Origin: Trematomus loennbergii
Taxonomy: Eukaryota; Chordata; Actinopteri; Perciformes; Nototheniidae
DNA length: 64,000 nucleotides
NCBI GenBank assembly: GCA_012861695.1
Contig: JAAOOA010000630.1
Location: 164,001-228,000, forward strand
Direction of reading: 5' to 3'
The translations under genes and the position numbers were made by a program. Each line of letters starts with the position of its first letter. Position 1 is the stretch's first letter. Shown in pieces: positions 43,426 to 55,971 of this stretch. Under the pieces are notes generated by a model that saw nothing but the letters and a program-made list of their open reading frames with translations, was not told where the DNA came from and made no database searches.

Positions 43426-44082
43426 ACACTTATCTTCTGCTGTAAATTGATTGCTAAGTCCAGGAGGGATCAAAGTTAAAAAACTCTTCACTCTGTCTTG
43501 TTTTCCCGCTCTTTTTGTTTTCTTCCCGCCTTTTTGTGATTTCTTTCCCCCGCCCAGTCTTTTGTTTGTTATTAGTTCTGTGTGTACATACGCCTCTCTT
43601 TCCCAGAGTTTTTCTGGGCGTTGATGTTTACCGTGGTTCTACTCATCAATGTTCATCGATGTTTCTCTCTACCATGTTTCCTTTCGGCTGTTTCTTCCTC
43701 TGGACTCGCTGCCTGTTTTCCTCGTGCCATCCCATTTTGTGTCTACTTTAGTTGTGCTGTTTATCTTTTGTTTAGTATTACCTTGCTGCTCTCTTAGTTT
43801 CTTGTTTACCTGTGTTTTGTCTTAGCTCTCCTTTTTTTATTTAAAAAAAAAAAAAAACGTTTACTCTGTTATTCAAGTATTTTCTGTAAGACTTCAGTCA
43901 CATTGCCTGTACCCATGTCATGATATACATTGGTTCAAAGTTTTGCTGTAGCATCTTTTATTTACAGTATTCTTCCCCTCTGGGAACACGTGTTGTTATT
44001 TATTGTCTGTTTATTGCACTCAGTAAATTGAACACGATCTGACTGTTATTTTCTGCTGGTTCACTTTAATATTAAATTATAA

Positions 44083-46242
44083 TGTATGTAAAAAAGAATA
44101 CTATAATAAAATATTAGAGAATAATAAGAATAATATGAAAGGTTTATGGAAAGTATTAAATAGTGTCATTAGAAATGGAGCAAAAAGTTCAGGTTACCCT
44201 GAGTTTTTTGTGGACAAAAATAATGTTATTAATAATACAGATGATGTGGTTAATGGTTTTAATGAATTCTTTGTAAATGTGGGGCCAGATCTGGCAGAAA
44301 AAATTAAAACCGTAGAAACAACTAAAGGGGAAGATACGGACCTCTGGAATGAAAATAATAGCTCTTTCTTCCTCACACCAGTCGAAGAAAAAGAAATCAT
44401 AGATACTGTGCGAAAATGTAAAAGCAAATCCTCGACCGATTGGAATAATATTGATATGATTATAGTAAAAGACATTATTGAAGAAATTGCAGAACCATTG
44501 ACTCATCTCTTTAACTTGTCTTTTCAATCTGGTAAATTCCCAAATAAAATGAAAATAGCAAAAGTTATACCATTATATAAAACTGGGGATAAACACCATT
44601 ACACAAATTACAGACCTGTTTCATTGCTCTCTCAGTTTTCCAAGATCCTTGAAAAGCTTTTTACAAAAAGACTTGACAATTTCATGGAAACACATCAGCT
44701 TTTGGACGACAGTCAATATGGATTCAGGAAAGATAGATCAACATCTATGGCACTAATGGAATTAAGTGAGGAAATAGCAAACTGCATGGACAATAAAAAA
44801 CAAGCAGTGGGAATATTTAGACTTACAAAAAGCATTTGACACCATAGATCACAATATTTTACTGACAAAACTGGAACGGTATGGCATCAGAGGGTGGGAT
44901 TAGACTGGGTGAGAGATTATTGAAGCAACAGACAACAATTTGTTGAAATTGGTGAACATAAATCAGAATACATGAACATAACTTGTGGAGTACCTCAGGG
45001 GTCCGTGTTGGGTCCAAAGCTGTTCATAATATACATCAACGACATTTGCAGAGTATCAAATATATTGAAATTTATTTTATTTGCAGATGACACTAATATT
45101 TTTTGTTCCGGTGACAATTTGAAAGAGCTAATGGAAGTGATAACAGCAGAAATGATTAAAGTAAAACATTGGTTTGACACAAACAAATGATCATTAAATA
45201 TAAGCAAAACAAAATTATGTTATTTGGAAAACATAAAACAAATCCACAGGTGCAATTAATACTAGACAACATAAACATAGAAAGTATATGAATGAAGTTC
45301 CTTGGTGTGGTTTGAGAGCACAACATCAGCTGGAAACCTCATATCACTCATGTAAAAGCAAAACTGGCTAAGACTATCGCAATATTGGGAAAAGCCAGAC
45401 ACATTCTGGACTACAACTCATTGTATACTCTATATAACACACTCATATTGCCATATCTGATTTACTGTTTGGAGATTTGGGGAAACACGTACAAAACCAA
45501 CCTACAGCCGTTATGCACATTACAAAAAAGGGCTATAAGAGTTATCAATAATGTTGGATATCTGGAACACACTAATGTATTATTTTTGAAGTCACACATA
45601 TTGAAGTTCACTGATCTGGTTAAATTTAAAACGGCACAAATCATGTACAGAGCAAGACATAATCTACTTCCTAGGAAATTAAAAACATTGTTCATAGACC
45701 GAGAGGGTGGGTATCATTTGAGAGGAAATCTACATTTTAAACAACTCAAGGTCAGAACAACTCTGAGAAGTATGAGTATAACAATCTGTGGGGTGATTTT
45801 ATGGAATGGTTTGGAGCAGGAGTTAAAACAAAGCACAAGCATAATTCAGTTTAAAAGGATGTACAGAAACACTTTTTTGGAAAACTATGAGAATGAAGAG
45901 AGGTGACTGAAGATGAGAAATTATTGTATATGTATGTATAAATGTAAATGTAAGTAGGAATAACTTGCACAATGACTTAAAGGACAATCATTGATCAAGT
46001 AAGGGGTGGGAATTAATAAGCATTTGCTTCCTCCTGCTCCCTTTCGGACACATATGATTTATTTTTTATTTTTAATAATTATTATTATTATTAATATGAA
46101 GATTTTTTTGTTGAATATATAAATATTATCGTGAATGTGGATAAATACTGTATTTTAACAATACGGTATTCTGTTTTTTCACATTTGTTATTTTTTATTT
46201 GTTATTTTTTAATCTGTTCGAAATAAAGATTGAAATGAAATA
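44083..46242 (+). mobile_element. 5'-truncated jockey/CR1-like LINE, copy 1
   Basis: Non-LTR retrotransposon with reverse transcriptase and C-terminal domain but no endonuclease. Blocks visible: YRPVSLLSQFSKILEKL, QYGFRKDRST, CGVPQGSVLGPKLF and the catalytic FADDT. Frames: 44135-44839, 44972-45190, 45385-45906. It ends ATTGAAATGAAATAA. Broken by a 2-base loss near 44822 and stops at 44923 and 45188. Inserted in the dhrs13 3' flank. Confidence 0.85.
44135..45906 (+). pseudogene. LINE reverse transcriptase, inactive (copy 1)
   Basis: Palm and fingers of the RT plus the C-terminal region (IYCLEIWGNTYKTNLQPLCT). FADDT is intact, but the frame is interrupted at least three times, so no active enzyme. 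Confidence 0.8.
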
Positions 46243-46970
46243 ATGGGGAGCTCATGAGTCTGTAGTACAGCACGTTACCTTTATAGGGACCTTACTGCCC
46301 TTTAAGACATGTGTATCTACTGTGGTATTCATCTATTATGCTACTGTAATATATTTCACAGGGTAAAAGAGTCTTTACATGTTTGGCTTGGAACCTATTT
46401 TGTTAATCATTCATTAATTTATGTTCTTATTAATATGCTTTAATAAGGTTTGAAATCCTGGACTTAAAATATTAAAATAATAACCAAGTGACAAGACATT
46501 TTTGCCAGAAATTGCTTGTAAAAAACAGACTAATTCAGTTCTGAATATTATACACAAGAGTTACAGTACAGAAAGAGATCCAACGTGTTTTAATGAATCT
46601 TAGTGTCTCAGGTTTTATCAGGAAAGTGTTCAAGTTAAAGATATCCCTGTGACTGGTAGATAATTATATTATCAGATTATTTATTTATTTATTGATAATG
46701 TAAAAGTGATCATGAGAGTAGAGAGCATGTGCTACAGCCAGAAACGTACATTATTAAAATAATTATGAAATCACAACAATTTGTTTAACATTAACGTCAG
46801 ATCTTTTTACACCACATAGTACCTGCAGGCAGAGAGAGAAGGAAGGAGAGACTTGAATTCAATACTGAAGCGTTAACATCAGTGAGACAAATTAAACAGT
46901 GAACATATCACTGGTTCAGAGAAGCTGCTTGTTCACAGCGCCATCTGGTTCGTCTTTGGTCCTTTCTTCT

Positions 46971-46984
46971 TTAAAACCAGAACC
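46971..46984 (-). CDS. Unit V terminal exon, coding part
   Basis: Same GFWF-stop ending as unit III after CTCTTTGCAG. Confidence 0.45.
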
Positions 46985-47111
46985 CTGCAAAGAGGACAAA
47001 TGCATCAGTTAGCCAAACCCAAAGTCTTGCTGGAAACAACAAATGGAATATGTAAGATCACTGACATCATCCTCCTGTTAAAGACCTCTGATCTTTATCT
47101 ACAGTACTGAC

Positions 47112-47448
47112 CTTTGAGCTTGAGCCTCACCGATCTCTCCCATATGACGTCTCCGTCCCTTTCGACGGTGCATGTGTATGCACCGATATCTTCATGACTG
47201 GGGTTAATCAGGGTCAGACTGAGATCTCCAGCTTGCAGGGGGTTTTTCATCCTCTTTGTGCGGCCTCTGTAAGAGTCGTCCTGCTCCTCAGACGTGTCTT
47301 GGCCATTCTGATACACATGAACTGTCGAGGAATTGGATAACTCGAAACGTTTCCATCTCACCGTCATCTGCAGGCAGCCGAGCTCTGGTTTTGAAGGGCA
47401 GTGTGACACATTTAGCCCGATCCCCGACCTTCACCACCTCCTGGGGGA
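47112..47448 (-). pseudogene. Unit V V-d exon (2-base loss)
   Basis: CTGCAGATGACGG replaces the in-frame GATGCGACGG at about 47365, shifting the frame before [10 protein letters not shown]. The rest reads as the V-d/V-e fusion type. Confidence 0.75.
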
Positions 47449-47606
47449 CTAAAAGGGAAAACAGACCCTCAATTTAGAAACAGCATCATTGGTGATACCA
47501 TCTGATTTCATATCATTTGAGTCCATTAAATGGATAAATGGCTAATCTATGGTTAGTAATGTCCTAGATAAGGGTGAGAATGGGCCGTTACAGAATGTGT
47601 TGTAGT

Positions 47607-48036
47607 CAGAGGTTGCGCTAGACTTTTTCGCTGCCCGTCATTTTGACGGACAGGATCGTAAAATCTCCGTCAAAATCCAGTATTACCCGTCGGCCTTTAC
47701 ACAACTCTGACGAGGGGGGGGAACTGTTTCATGAACTGTCAACGGGGGGGGGCGTGAACTGTTAGCGCCGTCTTATGCATGCCCACTGCACCTCGCGGAG
47801 CGCGCACAGCGTAAAGCAAAAACTTGCAGACATTTCAATGATTTGTACGGCAAAGTTAGGTTTGGAAACGGTATAATTTCCTTTTTGGCGGGCATGCATA
47901 ACACGGCATTACACCGGAGCCTCGCTGCGGGGAAACTTTGGCGCTGTTCCGAGTTTGTTCTAATCTGTCAAAGTGACGGACTGCTTTCAGATTTTTCCGT
48001 CATTGTTAAAAAAATATTCGGTTAACGCGACCTCTG
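47607..48036. mobile_element. hAT-type element with 8-base duplication (unit V)
   Basis: Ends CAGAGGTTGCGCTA / TTAACGCGACCTCTG, flanked by GTTGTAGT (47599-47606, 48037-48044). Same insertion in unit VI. Confidence 0.9.
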
Positions 48037-48521
48037 GTTGTAGTGTATGTATGCAAGTAGGAATATCTATTTAAAATGTAACCATGATAATCAACCTAAT
48101 TTTTAACGCCTAGTTTTGGTGATAGATCTTAAACTGAAACCAAACACAATTAAAACTCTTTGGGAGTCGAGGTGTATTATGGGGCGGTGCGGGGTGGAGG
48201 ATAGAGTCTAGCAAATGCAGCAGCAGTCAATATTTATCAGCTTTTTCTCGTCCTTAATGAATAAACTACATGCGAAAGATAAATGTCTTTACAAAGAGAA
48301 GCTCTTCACTGAAGCAGAGGAGTATTATTAATATTATTTAATCAATGAATTAAGTTAAAGTAAAACAGGTTCATGCTAACTCGCTGTAGGCTTACAGGTC
48401 AGTCAACAGGTTGTGATCAGTAGTATCCTTTAAAGATGGCCGACTTGCTGTTGATGACGTTACATTCTCTATAACATGCTAGCAGCTGCAGTCTACACTC
48501 TCTGGTATACAAAATACTGAC

Positions 48522-48851
48522 CATTGACTCGGAGCCGTACTACTTTCTGCGTCCAGATTTCTCTGTCCTTGTGGACGGTGCAGATGTAGGTTCCACTGTC
48601 TCTGTAGCAGGGCTCCCTGAGGGTCAGACTGAGGTCTTTGGTTTCCAGTGGTTCTTCCTGCATCTTTGTGCGATCACAATAAAACTCATCCTGTCTGACA
48701 AGATGGCTGTTGCCGTTACAATATTTGTGGACCCTCATTGGCTCGGGGGCACAACGACTCCACTCCACGGTGACGTCTTCAGGTAGAGTGACTATGGTTT
48801 TGTAAGGAAGCTTGACAAACCACACCCCCTCTTCCACCACTACAGAAGAGA
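48522..48851 (-). CDS. Unit V V-c exon (intact)
   Basis: A 330-base phase 1-1 exon with [40 protein letters not shown] and [17 protein letters not shown]. Same protein sequence as unit VI. Confidence 0.75.
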
Positions 48852-48934
48852 CTGAGAGGACAACAAACAACAGCATCAGCAGCACGAACACAAAACTGTG
48901 ATCTTAACAGGTCCTGTGACAACATACTACATAC

Positions 48935-49027
48935 CTGTGATGGTTTTGAACCAACCCAAGGCAGCAACAGCCAGAGCAAGGCAAACAGCCAGCATAGGAT
49001 ATAACCAAGGAAGAAAGGTGGGCCGTT
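48935..49027 (-). CDS. Unit V TM exon
   Basis: ERPTFLPWLYPMLAVCLALA followed by VAALGWFKTITG; phase 1-1. Confidence 0.65.
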
Positions 49028-49158
49028 CTGTTGGCAACATAATCAACAACATGACTTTCTCTTACTGTACACCAAACAGCACATATTATACGTGTAAACC
49101 TTTTTTTTTTGTTCTAATAAAGTAATAAGTAGAGTAGGGGTTAGGGTTTGTTCCTTAC

Positions 49159-49496
49159 CTGTAACCTGCAGGCGCACAATTACCCTTAACATTTCCTTTT
49201 CCTTGTTATGGACGTGGCAGGTGTAGACGCCGCTGTCAGAGAGTTGGGGTTCTTTCAGAATGAGGTTGAAGTCTCCAGTTATCAGAGCATAAGTTGGCGT
49301 AGATGTTCGATCGCTGTAATGCTGGTTTTGAAAACGGGCTCCTTTTCGTCAAGATGCTGGTGGACGGTTGAGGGATTAAAACCGATGCGACTCCACAGCA
49401 CTGTTGTGTCGTCGCTAGGAAACCAGGATGACTGGCAGGGCAGCTGGACAGACTCCGCCCCCTCATACACGCTAATGGTTGAGTTATGTTGGGGAA
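49159..49496 (-). pseudogene. Unit V V-b exon (frameshifted)
   Basis: Reads [20 protein letters not shown] with the cysteine next, then [20 protein letters not shown]; a 1-base loss near 49337 shifts the rest. Confidence 0.75.
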
Positions 49497-49535
49497 CTGG
49501 GACGACACACAAAATGATGTCTCAAATATTGATGT

Positions 49536-49880
49536 CAAACCTCCTCAAACCCCCCAGGACCAAGCTCCGTACTATGGGAGACCGGGCCTTCTGCTCGGCT
49601 GCTCCCAGACTGTGGAACGCTCTCCCCGACCACATGAGAGCACCACAGACCGTGGAGGCTTTTAAAAAAGGCCTCAAAACCCATCTGTTCAATAGAGTCT
49701 TTCTTAGACCTTTTATTTGTTACTACCCTTTTATTTATTTGTATTGCTTGTTTTTACTGCTTTTTATTCATTCTACCGGGTTGTGTACTGTTTCTATATT
49801 GCTCACTGCTTGTAGCACTTCGGGATTTGAACTCAAATATGAAGTGCGTTATAAATTAAACCCATTATTATTATTATTAT
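49536..49880 (+). mobile_element. L2-type LINE 3' fragment (unit V)
   Basis: About 345 bases encoding the typical L2 C-terminus (GDRAFCSAAPRLWNALPDH, FKKGLKTHLF) and ending in ATT repeats. Inserted just upstream of V-b. Unit VI shares it. Confidence 0.8.
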
Positions 49881-50109
49881 GTATATATTATCTAAAATAA
49901 CTTCTTTGCACGTCAAAAACATACAACCATTAAATGCACAAATACCTACACATATATGCATCATAGACATGTTTACGAACTTAAAAGGATATACCTGGTG
50001 TTCAGAGCATTATTGTAGAAGCAAACAATTAACATAAAGGCCAACGGGCGACATGAGTGACAGGCTGGAGGCTGTCGGAGGGGCTGGGGTGAAAACAATT
50101 AAAGGACAC

Positions 50110-50309
50110 ATTACATTACATGTAATTTGTTAGACGCTTTTATCCAAAGCGACTTACATACACTTCAGTACTGTGGACAATCCCCAAAGGAGCAATTTGG
50201 GGTGAAGTGTCTTCAGGGACACAACGACATGCTGACTGCAGTGGGGTTTGAACTTGCTATCCCCTGATTCGAAGTCCAGCACACTACCCCCTGAGCCACA
50301 GCCTCCCTT
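50110..50309 (-). mobile_element. tRNA-derived V-SINE (unit V)
   Basis: Flanked by GGACAC (50104-50109, 50310-50315). On the minus strand the head reads GGCTGTGGCTCAGGGGGTAG and, further on, GTTCAAACCCC: tRNA A- and B-box like. Core as at 10830-11035. Confidence 0.8.
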
Positions 50310-50399
50310 GGACACCAGCTGCATGTGGTAGGGCACCAAGCTTTCTAGCATGTAGGACAGCCTGAATTCCACTGCATTAATGCCACCTTAGAGAGAGTT

Positions 50400-50695
50400 G
50401 TATCATGTTTTCCACACTAAATGTTTCCCTACAGGGCACTTATTATGTTTATCCACTGGAAGGGCACTTTATACCATTTTCTCTACCAATAGGGCACCGT
50501 AGATGACCCTTTATTGGGTTTTCTCTCCTGGATGGGTACCCTACATGGTACTGGTTTTCTCCACTAATAGGGAATCCTAGAGGACACTTCATTATGTTTT
50601 CTTACTATTAGGCATTAGGGGGAGCTTTATCATGTTTTCTTCGCTGAAAGGACATCCTAGAAAGCACGATATAATGTTTTCTCCACTTACCCCAA
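50400..50695. repeat. Degenerate ~40-base intronic tandem repeat (unit V)
   Basis: Unit V copy, all repeats kept. Confidence 0.65.
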
Positions 50696-50733
50696 ACCTG
50701 CATGTTTAATGGGGGGGTAGGGATGTTGCTCAC

Positions 50734-51070
50734 CTTTGACCTGCAGTTCCACTGTGTATCGGGGAATAATTCCACTCCCTTTCTGATCCTTATGCAGAGG
50801 TAGACGCCACTGTCAGAGTGGTGGGGTTCTTTCAGAGTGAGGCTGAGGTCTCCAGTTTCCAGAGCATCATCTGACATTGATGTTCGGCCGCTGTAATGCT
50901 GGTTTTGAAATGGAGTCTGAGACATATGTCGATGAAGGGCACAACAGAGGGATTGGAACCGTATCGATGCCACGCCACTGTTGTGTCCTCAGTTTGCCTG
51001 GAGTCTTGGCAGGGCAGCTGGACAGACTTCACCCCCTCATTCACGCTAACAGTTGAAACTTGCTGGGAAA
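50734..51070 (-). pseudogene. Unit V V-a exon (frameshifted)
   Basis: Begins [20 protein letters not shown] and WHRYGSNPS, then loses frame before [12 protein letters not shown] and again near the donor. [13 protein letters not shown] is readable. Confidence 0.7.
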
Positions 51071-51747
51071 CTTGAAGGAAACATAAAAGGATGTTTCAAT
51101 TATAAATGTATTATTTTATTTGCTTGTTTTTTTACACACACAAAAAATGTATATATAAAGTTTATAATATATTTACAAAGACATTTATATAAAGAGAAAC
51201 CTTTTCTCCTACAAATACTCAGAAACACTTGCATTTAAGAATTTACCAAAGCTAGATAACGAGATAAATGTCTAAGTGATCTAAATCAACTTAAAGAATA
51301 ATTTACAACTTGCTCCCAAAAAAAGGGAACATGCAGACGGTACCAAATGATGGTGGCAGTAGAACTAATCAGATTATTTTACTTAATTAAAAGTATAAAA
51401 TAAAACTTTGTAGAAATACTCTGTTACAAGTAAAGCATTCAAAATAACACTAAGAAAAGTATTAGCAAATGCATTTTACATATTCAATTGAAGTGGTCAT
51501 ATGAAACAGGGTATTAGATCTTTGTCTGCTTCTGCTTCTATTTTCTATTTCTTTATTGTTTCTATGCAGTGACGCTCACAAACTAAACACAAACTACATT
51601 TCAATTTTAATAAATCATTCAATTAGATTTTAGCATCCTTGAAATGTGTTCATTTTAAATCAAGACTTTGGTTTCAGCTGCTGATTTACGAGGCTACATG
51701 AAACTAAAGCTGGAGACATGAGAGTAGAAAGAAGAAGGTAATCATAC

Positions 51748-51790
51748 CGTGTACGAGGGTCAGAAACCCCACTAACGCCTTCATCTTCAT
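51748..51790 (-). CDS. Unit V signal-peptide exon
   Basis: [15 protein letters not shown] from ATG at 51790. TATA-like box at 51832-51839. Upstream region is of unit III type. Confidence 0.7.
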
Positions 51791-51955
51791 GACGAAATGA
51801 CCTAAATCTGATTCTCTCCGTCACTTTCCTTCTTATAAACTGATCAAAGTAACCGTCACTTTTAGTATACTGAAAAGTGGCTCGCGGTTGACTGTCGCGG
51901 GAATCGGACGAATCAGGTTAAGGAAAACAAGTTGAATTTTATAACATCTGAGCAA

Positions 51956-53855
51956 TAAGGAAGTTGGTTCATTGACTGCAGTCGAATAGTCCAAAAATCA
52001 GCCCATATCGTTTATTCCTTAACCTCTGTGTGAAACGTCACGGGGTTAAGGGATAGTGGATAGGAGAATTCAAAAGGATTTAGGAGAAGAGACTGCGGTG
52101 TTTGGAGAATCCGACTGCACTTTTACTATTCGACGTATTTGATGCGCCAGCGGGCGTGATTATATGCGTCTGCTGCTGTGGGGAAACTACAGTTTTCTAT
52201 ACAGCGGACTACATGGATGTATAATAAGAACGGCGGACGCATATAGATACTTTGCACCGCGCTCTGATGGTGTTGTTTTATGCTTTATGAACGTGGACAA
52301 CAGAGAAACATACATTCTTAATGAACGAGGTTACAATTGAAATAAAAAAGGAAAGTGAAACTTATGCTTGTCACCAGGGACGTGCACAGACATTTTGGGG
52401 GGCAGGAGCTCAAGTGAGAAAAAGGGCACTTCCCATAATAATTGATAAAAACAAAAAGTTAAATATAGTTGCACATCTCTGACTTACTGACCAATTAATT
52501 GTAATACCCTCACACTCACGCAATTGTTTAATACTCAACAGAATTCTACAAAATAATCAGTTAACACAGAGACAATGGTCTTCTTTAGTATTCACTAAGC
52601 ACAAGAGCAGACAACAAACTAGTACAATTAATAGTTATTAAATGAGCAGCCAACAATCAAAATTATGAAGTTACTGTTTAAGGACATTACAGGCAAAAAG
52701 ATCGTTATGTCTGAATTCACCTATAGATATAAAGCTAATCTCGAACCAGATTTTCATCACCACGCACAGCCGACAAAAACTAACGTTCATATTTCTCTTT
52801 TTGATTATAATACTGATGAACGTTCAAAACAAAGCACTGGTGCGCAGAGGTAAGTACTCAGATATTGTAGTTAAGTAAAAAAGTACCAGATTGTAGGAAT
52901 ACTCTGTTAAAAGTCCTGCATTCAGAATGTTACTCAAGTAAAAGTAGAAAATAGCATAAAAATATAGTTAAAGTACCAAAAGTAATCATTGTGCAGATTG
53001 GTCCATTTCAGAATAATATATATGATATGTTTTATAATGATTGATCATGAAAGTGTTCTCAAAGCTGGTAAAGGTGCAGCTAGTTTGAATGACTTTGTAT
53101 ACTGCAGGGTAGCTTGTGGATTTACTCCAGGTGGAACTAAAGTCTGATTTAACACTTGGTTATATTTCACATCATTCATCCACATCTGAGAAGTAACTAA
53201 AGGTATTAATACATGTAGTGGAGGAAAAGTACACCATGTACCTCTGAACTGTAGAGGAGTAGAAGTACACCATTTACCTCTGAACTGTAGTGAGTAGAAG
53301 TACACCATGTACCTCTGAACTGTAGTGAGTAGAAGTACTAAGTAGCAAAACATTTAAATACTCTAGTACAAGTACCTCAACATTTTACTCAAGTACAGCA
53401 CAATATAATAACATAATTATATATATATTTCATTTATTTCACATTTAAATAAAGCAATGTTAATTTTGTTTATCATTTGTTTAGTTTTTCCTTTTAACAA
53501 AAAGTACCTATAAGAATACCATTAAAGTACAGGATCGATAAGCAGTATCGATAAGAGTAGTAGTACCGTTAAAAACCTTAACAATACCCATCCCTAGATA
53601 TTACACAAGTGTTAAGAGAGTGAAATGTTGCTTTACGAATTTCAACACTTGATGCTGTCACATTGATTCCAATTTCAGATACCTGTATTTGCCAAACTGA
53701 ATTAGTTTAAAGAGAGAAAACATTTAGACTAAAAGCTGACTGAAATGTAATGATTTTTCATCAACTAAAACTAGACTAAAACTATGAAGGATAAAAAGGA
53801 CTAAAATGTGACTAAAACTAGTAACCATCAAAAATAGCCTCCAAAATGAACACTG
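51956..53855. mobile_element. Composite of DNA-transposon fragments (unit V)
   Basis: Near-identical to 23919-25741. It has an extra GTACACCATG..CCTCTGAACTGTAGTGAGTAG repeat near 53230-53330. Confidence 0.6.
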
Positions 53856-54142
53856 CTCGACCGACTAAACTGTATATAAAGTATTAAAAACGACTTCACC
53901 TGGAGCAGCTACAAAAGTAGAAATCTGCTCAGATGCTTCAGTATCAACAATGTGTTAATGTAGCATAGAATCAGATATCAGTCACATTTTACTGTTCTAT
54001 GAGTACAGCATGAAGCTGAGGATACTTCTGTACTTTTACTACAAGAAGATGAGAATACTTTTACTTACATTGATGTTCAAATGTTCCATTGTATAATGTT
54101 GAAGTTGGTTCATGGTTTCGAAGCATTTGTTTCAGTCATAAA

Positions 54143-54158
54143 TGGCGACATCTGCTGG
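54143..54158 (-). promoter_or_regulatory. CTCF-like motif (unit V)
   Basis: Unit V copy of the 16-base motif. Confidence 0.35.
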
Positions 54159-55050
54159 GCAACTCCTTGTGGTACATTTACAAACCCAAAGAAAAAGAGA
54201 AGTCCTAAAGGTGTTTTCTGAATCCTCAAAGATTCAAAGATATCCAGATTCACATCTTTGTTTCCAAATCAAAACAAGGAAGGCAACTGGTTGGCTACCT
54301 GGACAGCAAAGAAGTTTACTGTGTCTCCTTTATCTGTCACACTGCTTAAAATATATCAATCAATTACTCTCACTTGTAATATTATAATATATGTAGTATT
54401 TCTAGTTTTTTTAACATATACTTCTTCCTTTTGATTCAGGAGGACTCCTGGTGGCTGCAGAGCTTCAGTGTCTTCAGTGAGTCTTTTCAGCGCTCCGTTA
54501 GAATAAAGACAGCTGATCCTCACACAGTCACACCTCCAGATACTGCAGAGCTTGAATTAATGAACTGTATGTAATCATTCAGAAACAAACCTATCTAGAA
54601 TGACTTTGATGTGACATGGACAGGCGGTAACTATTTGACTTGTTTACGATGACTTTAAGAGAAGTCTATGTTCTTTATTGTATACTATTTTACACGTTTT
54701 GGCTTTTTAAAAGATGGAAAAATATTTATAGACTAGCTGACTCATATTCGAATGAAAGGAAATAAAGATGACATACGTGGCACTAGACCATTATGTAGGA
54801 GTTTAAATAAAAATGAAAATGTCTCTGTATAAAACCCCCTCTTTAGTTCAGCTAGTGAAGCATTTCTCATGTGAATGGGGTTGTGCTGGTTACATTTTGT
54901 CGAACATCAAAACCTCAGTATTCCTGAAATAGCTGTGGGCGTGGTTACAGGTACAACCCACCACACCTGTGATGCCGGGTGTGTTAGTGTGAAGTTGTCG
55001 TCTTGTCTTACCTCATGCTTGCATTGACCCAGGTGTCTCTCCTCCTGCAG

Positions 55051-55305
55051 GTGTGGTTCGCACCGGGCTGTCCCGTCAGTCTGTGGCAGAAGGTGTTCAT
55101 CGAGCCCATCGCCCGGCTTCTGTTCCTGGACCCGGAGGCTGGCGCTCAGACCACGCTGCACTGCTGCCTCCAGGAAGGCATCGAACCTCTGAGCGGGCGC
55201 TACTTTACCTGCTGTGCCGTGCAGGAATCGTGCCCGAAAGCCCGGGATGACGCCGTGGCCCGGAAACTGTGGGAGGTCAGCGAGAGGCTCTGTGGAATCT
55301 CTTAA
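55051..55305 (+). pseudogene. dhrs13: dhrs13-like terminal exon, unit V (5-base loss)
   Basis: Same exon with a 5-base deletion after CCCGTCA (near 55078) that takes the entry frame off course; downstream SLWQKVFIEPIARLLFLDPE and LQEGIEPLSGRYF are open in a frame not set by the acceptor. Confidence 0.75.
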
Positions 55306-55971
55306 AACACTTATCTTCTGCTGTAAATTGATTGTTAAGTCCAGGAGGGATCAAAGTTAAAAAACTCTTCACTCTGTCTTTGTTTTCCCGCCCTTTTTGT
55401 TTTCTTCCCGCCTTTTTGTGATTTCTTTCCCCCGCCCAGTCTTTTGTTAGTTATTAGTTCTGTGTGTACATACGCCTCTCTTTCCCAGAGTTTTTCTGGG
55501 CGTTGATGTTTACCGTGGTTCTACTCATCAATGTTTCATCGATGTTTCTATCTACCATGTTTCCTTTCGGCTGTTTCTTCCTCTGGACTCGCTGCCTGTT
55601 TTCCTCGTGCCATCCCATTTTGTGTCTACTTTAGTTGTGCTGTTTATCTTTTGTTTAGTATTACCTTGTCTGCTCTCTTAGTTTCTTGTTTACCTGTGTT
55701 TTGTCTTAGCTCTCCTTTTTCTTATTTAAAAAAAACAACAAAAAAACGTTTACTCTGTTATTCAAGTATTTTCTGTAAGACTTCAGTCACATTGCCTGTA
55801 CCCATGTCATGATATACATTGGTTCAAAGTTTTGCTGTAGCATCTTTTATTTACAGTATTCTTCCCCTCTGGGAACACGTGTTGTTATTTATTGTCTGTT
55901 TATTGCACTCAGTAAATTGAACACGATCTGACTGTTAATTTCTGCTGGTTCACTTTAATATTAAATTATAA

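Larger units (their letters stand above)
46677..51790 (-). pseudogene. Unit V Ig-superfamily gene, disrupted
   Basis: Exons: signal 51748-51790, V-a 50734-51070 (frameshift), V-b 49159-49496 (1-base loss), TM 48935-49027, V-c 48522-48851 (intact), V-d 47112-47448 (2-base loss), terminal coding part 46971-46984, AATAAA 46677-46694. An L2 fragment, a V-SINE and a hAT element sit in its introns. Very close to unit VI. Confidence 0.7.

Noticed and set aside
44189..44527. Minus-strand ORFs across the LINEs (also 56084-56422)
   Set aside because: Antisense of the reverse transcriptase frame.
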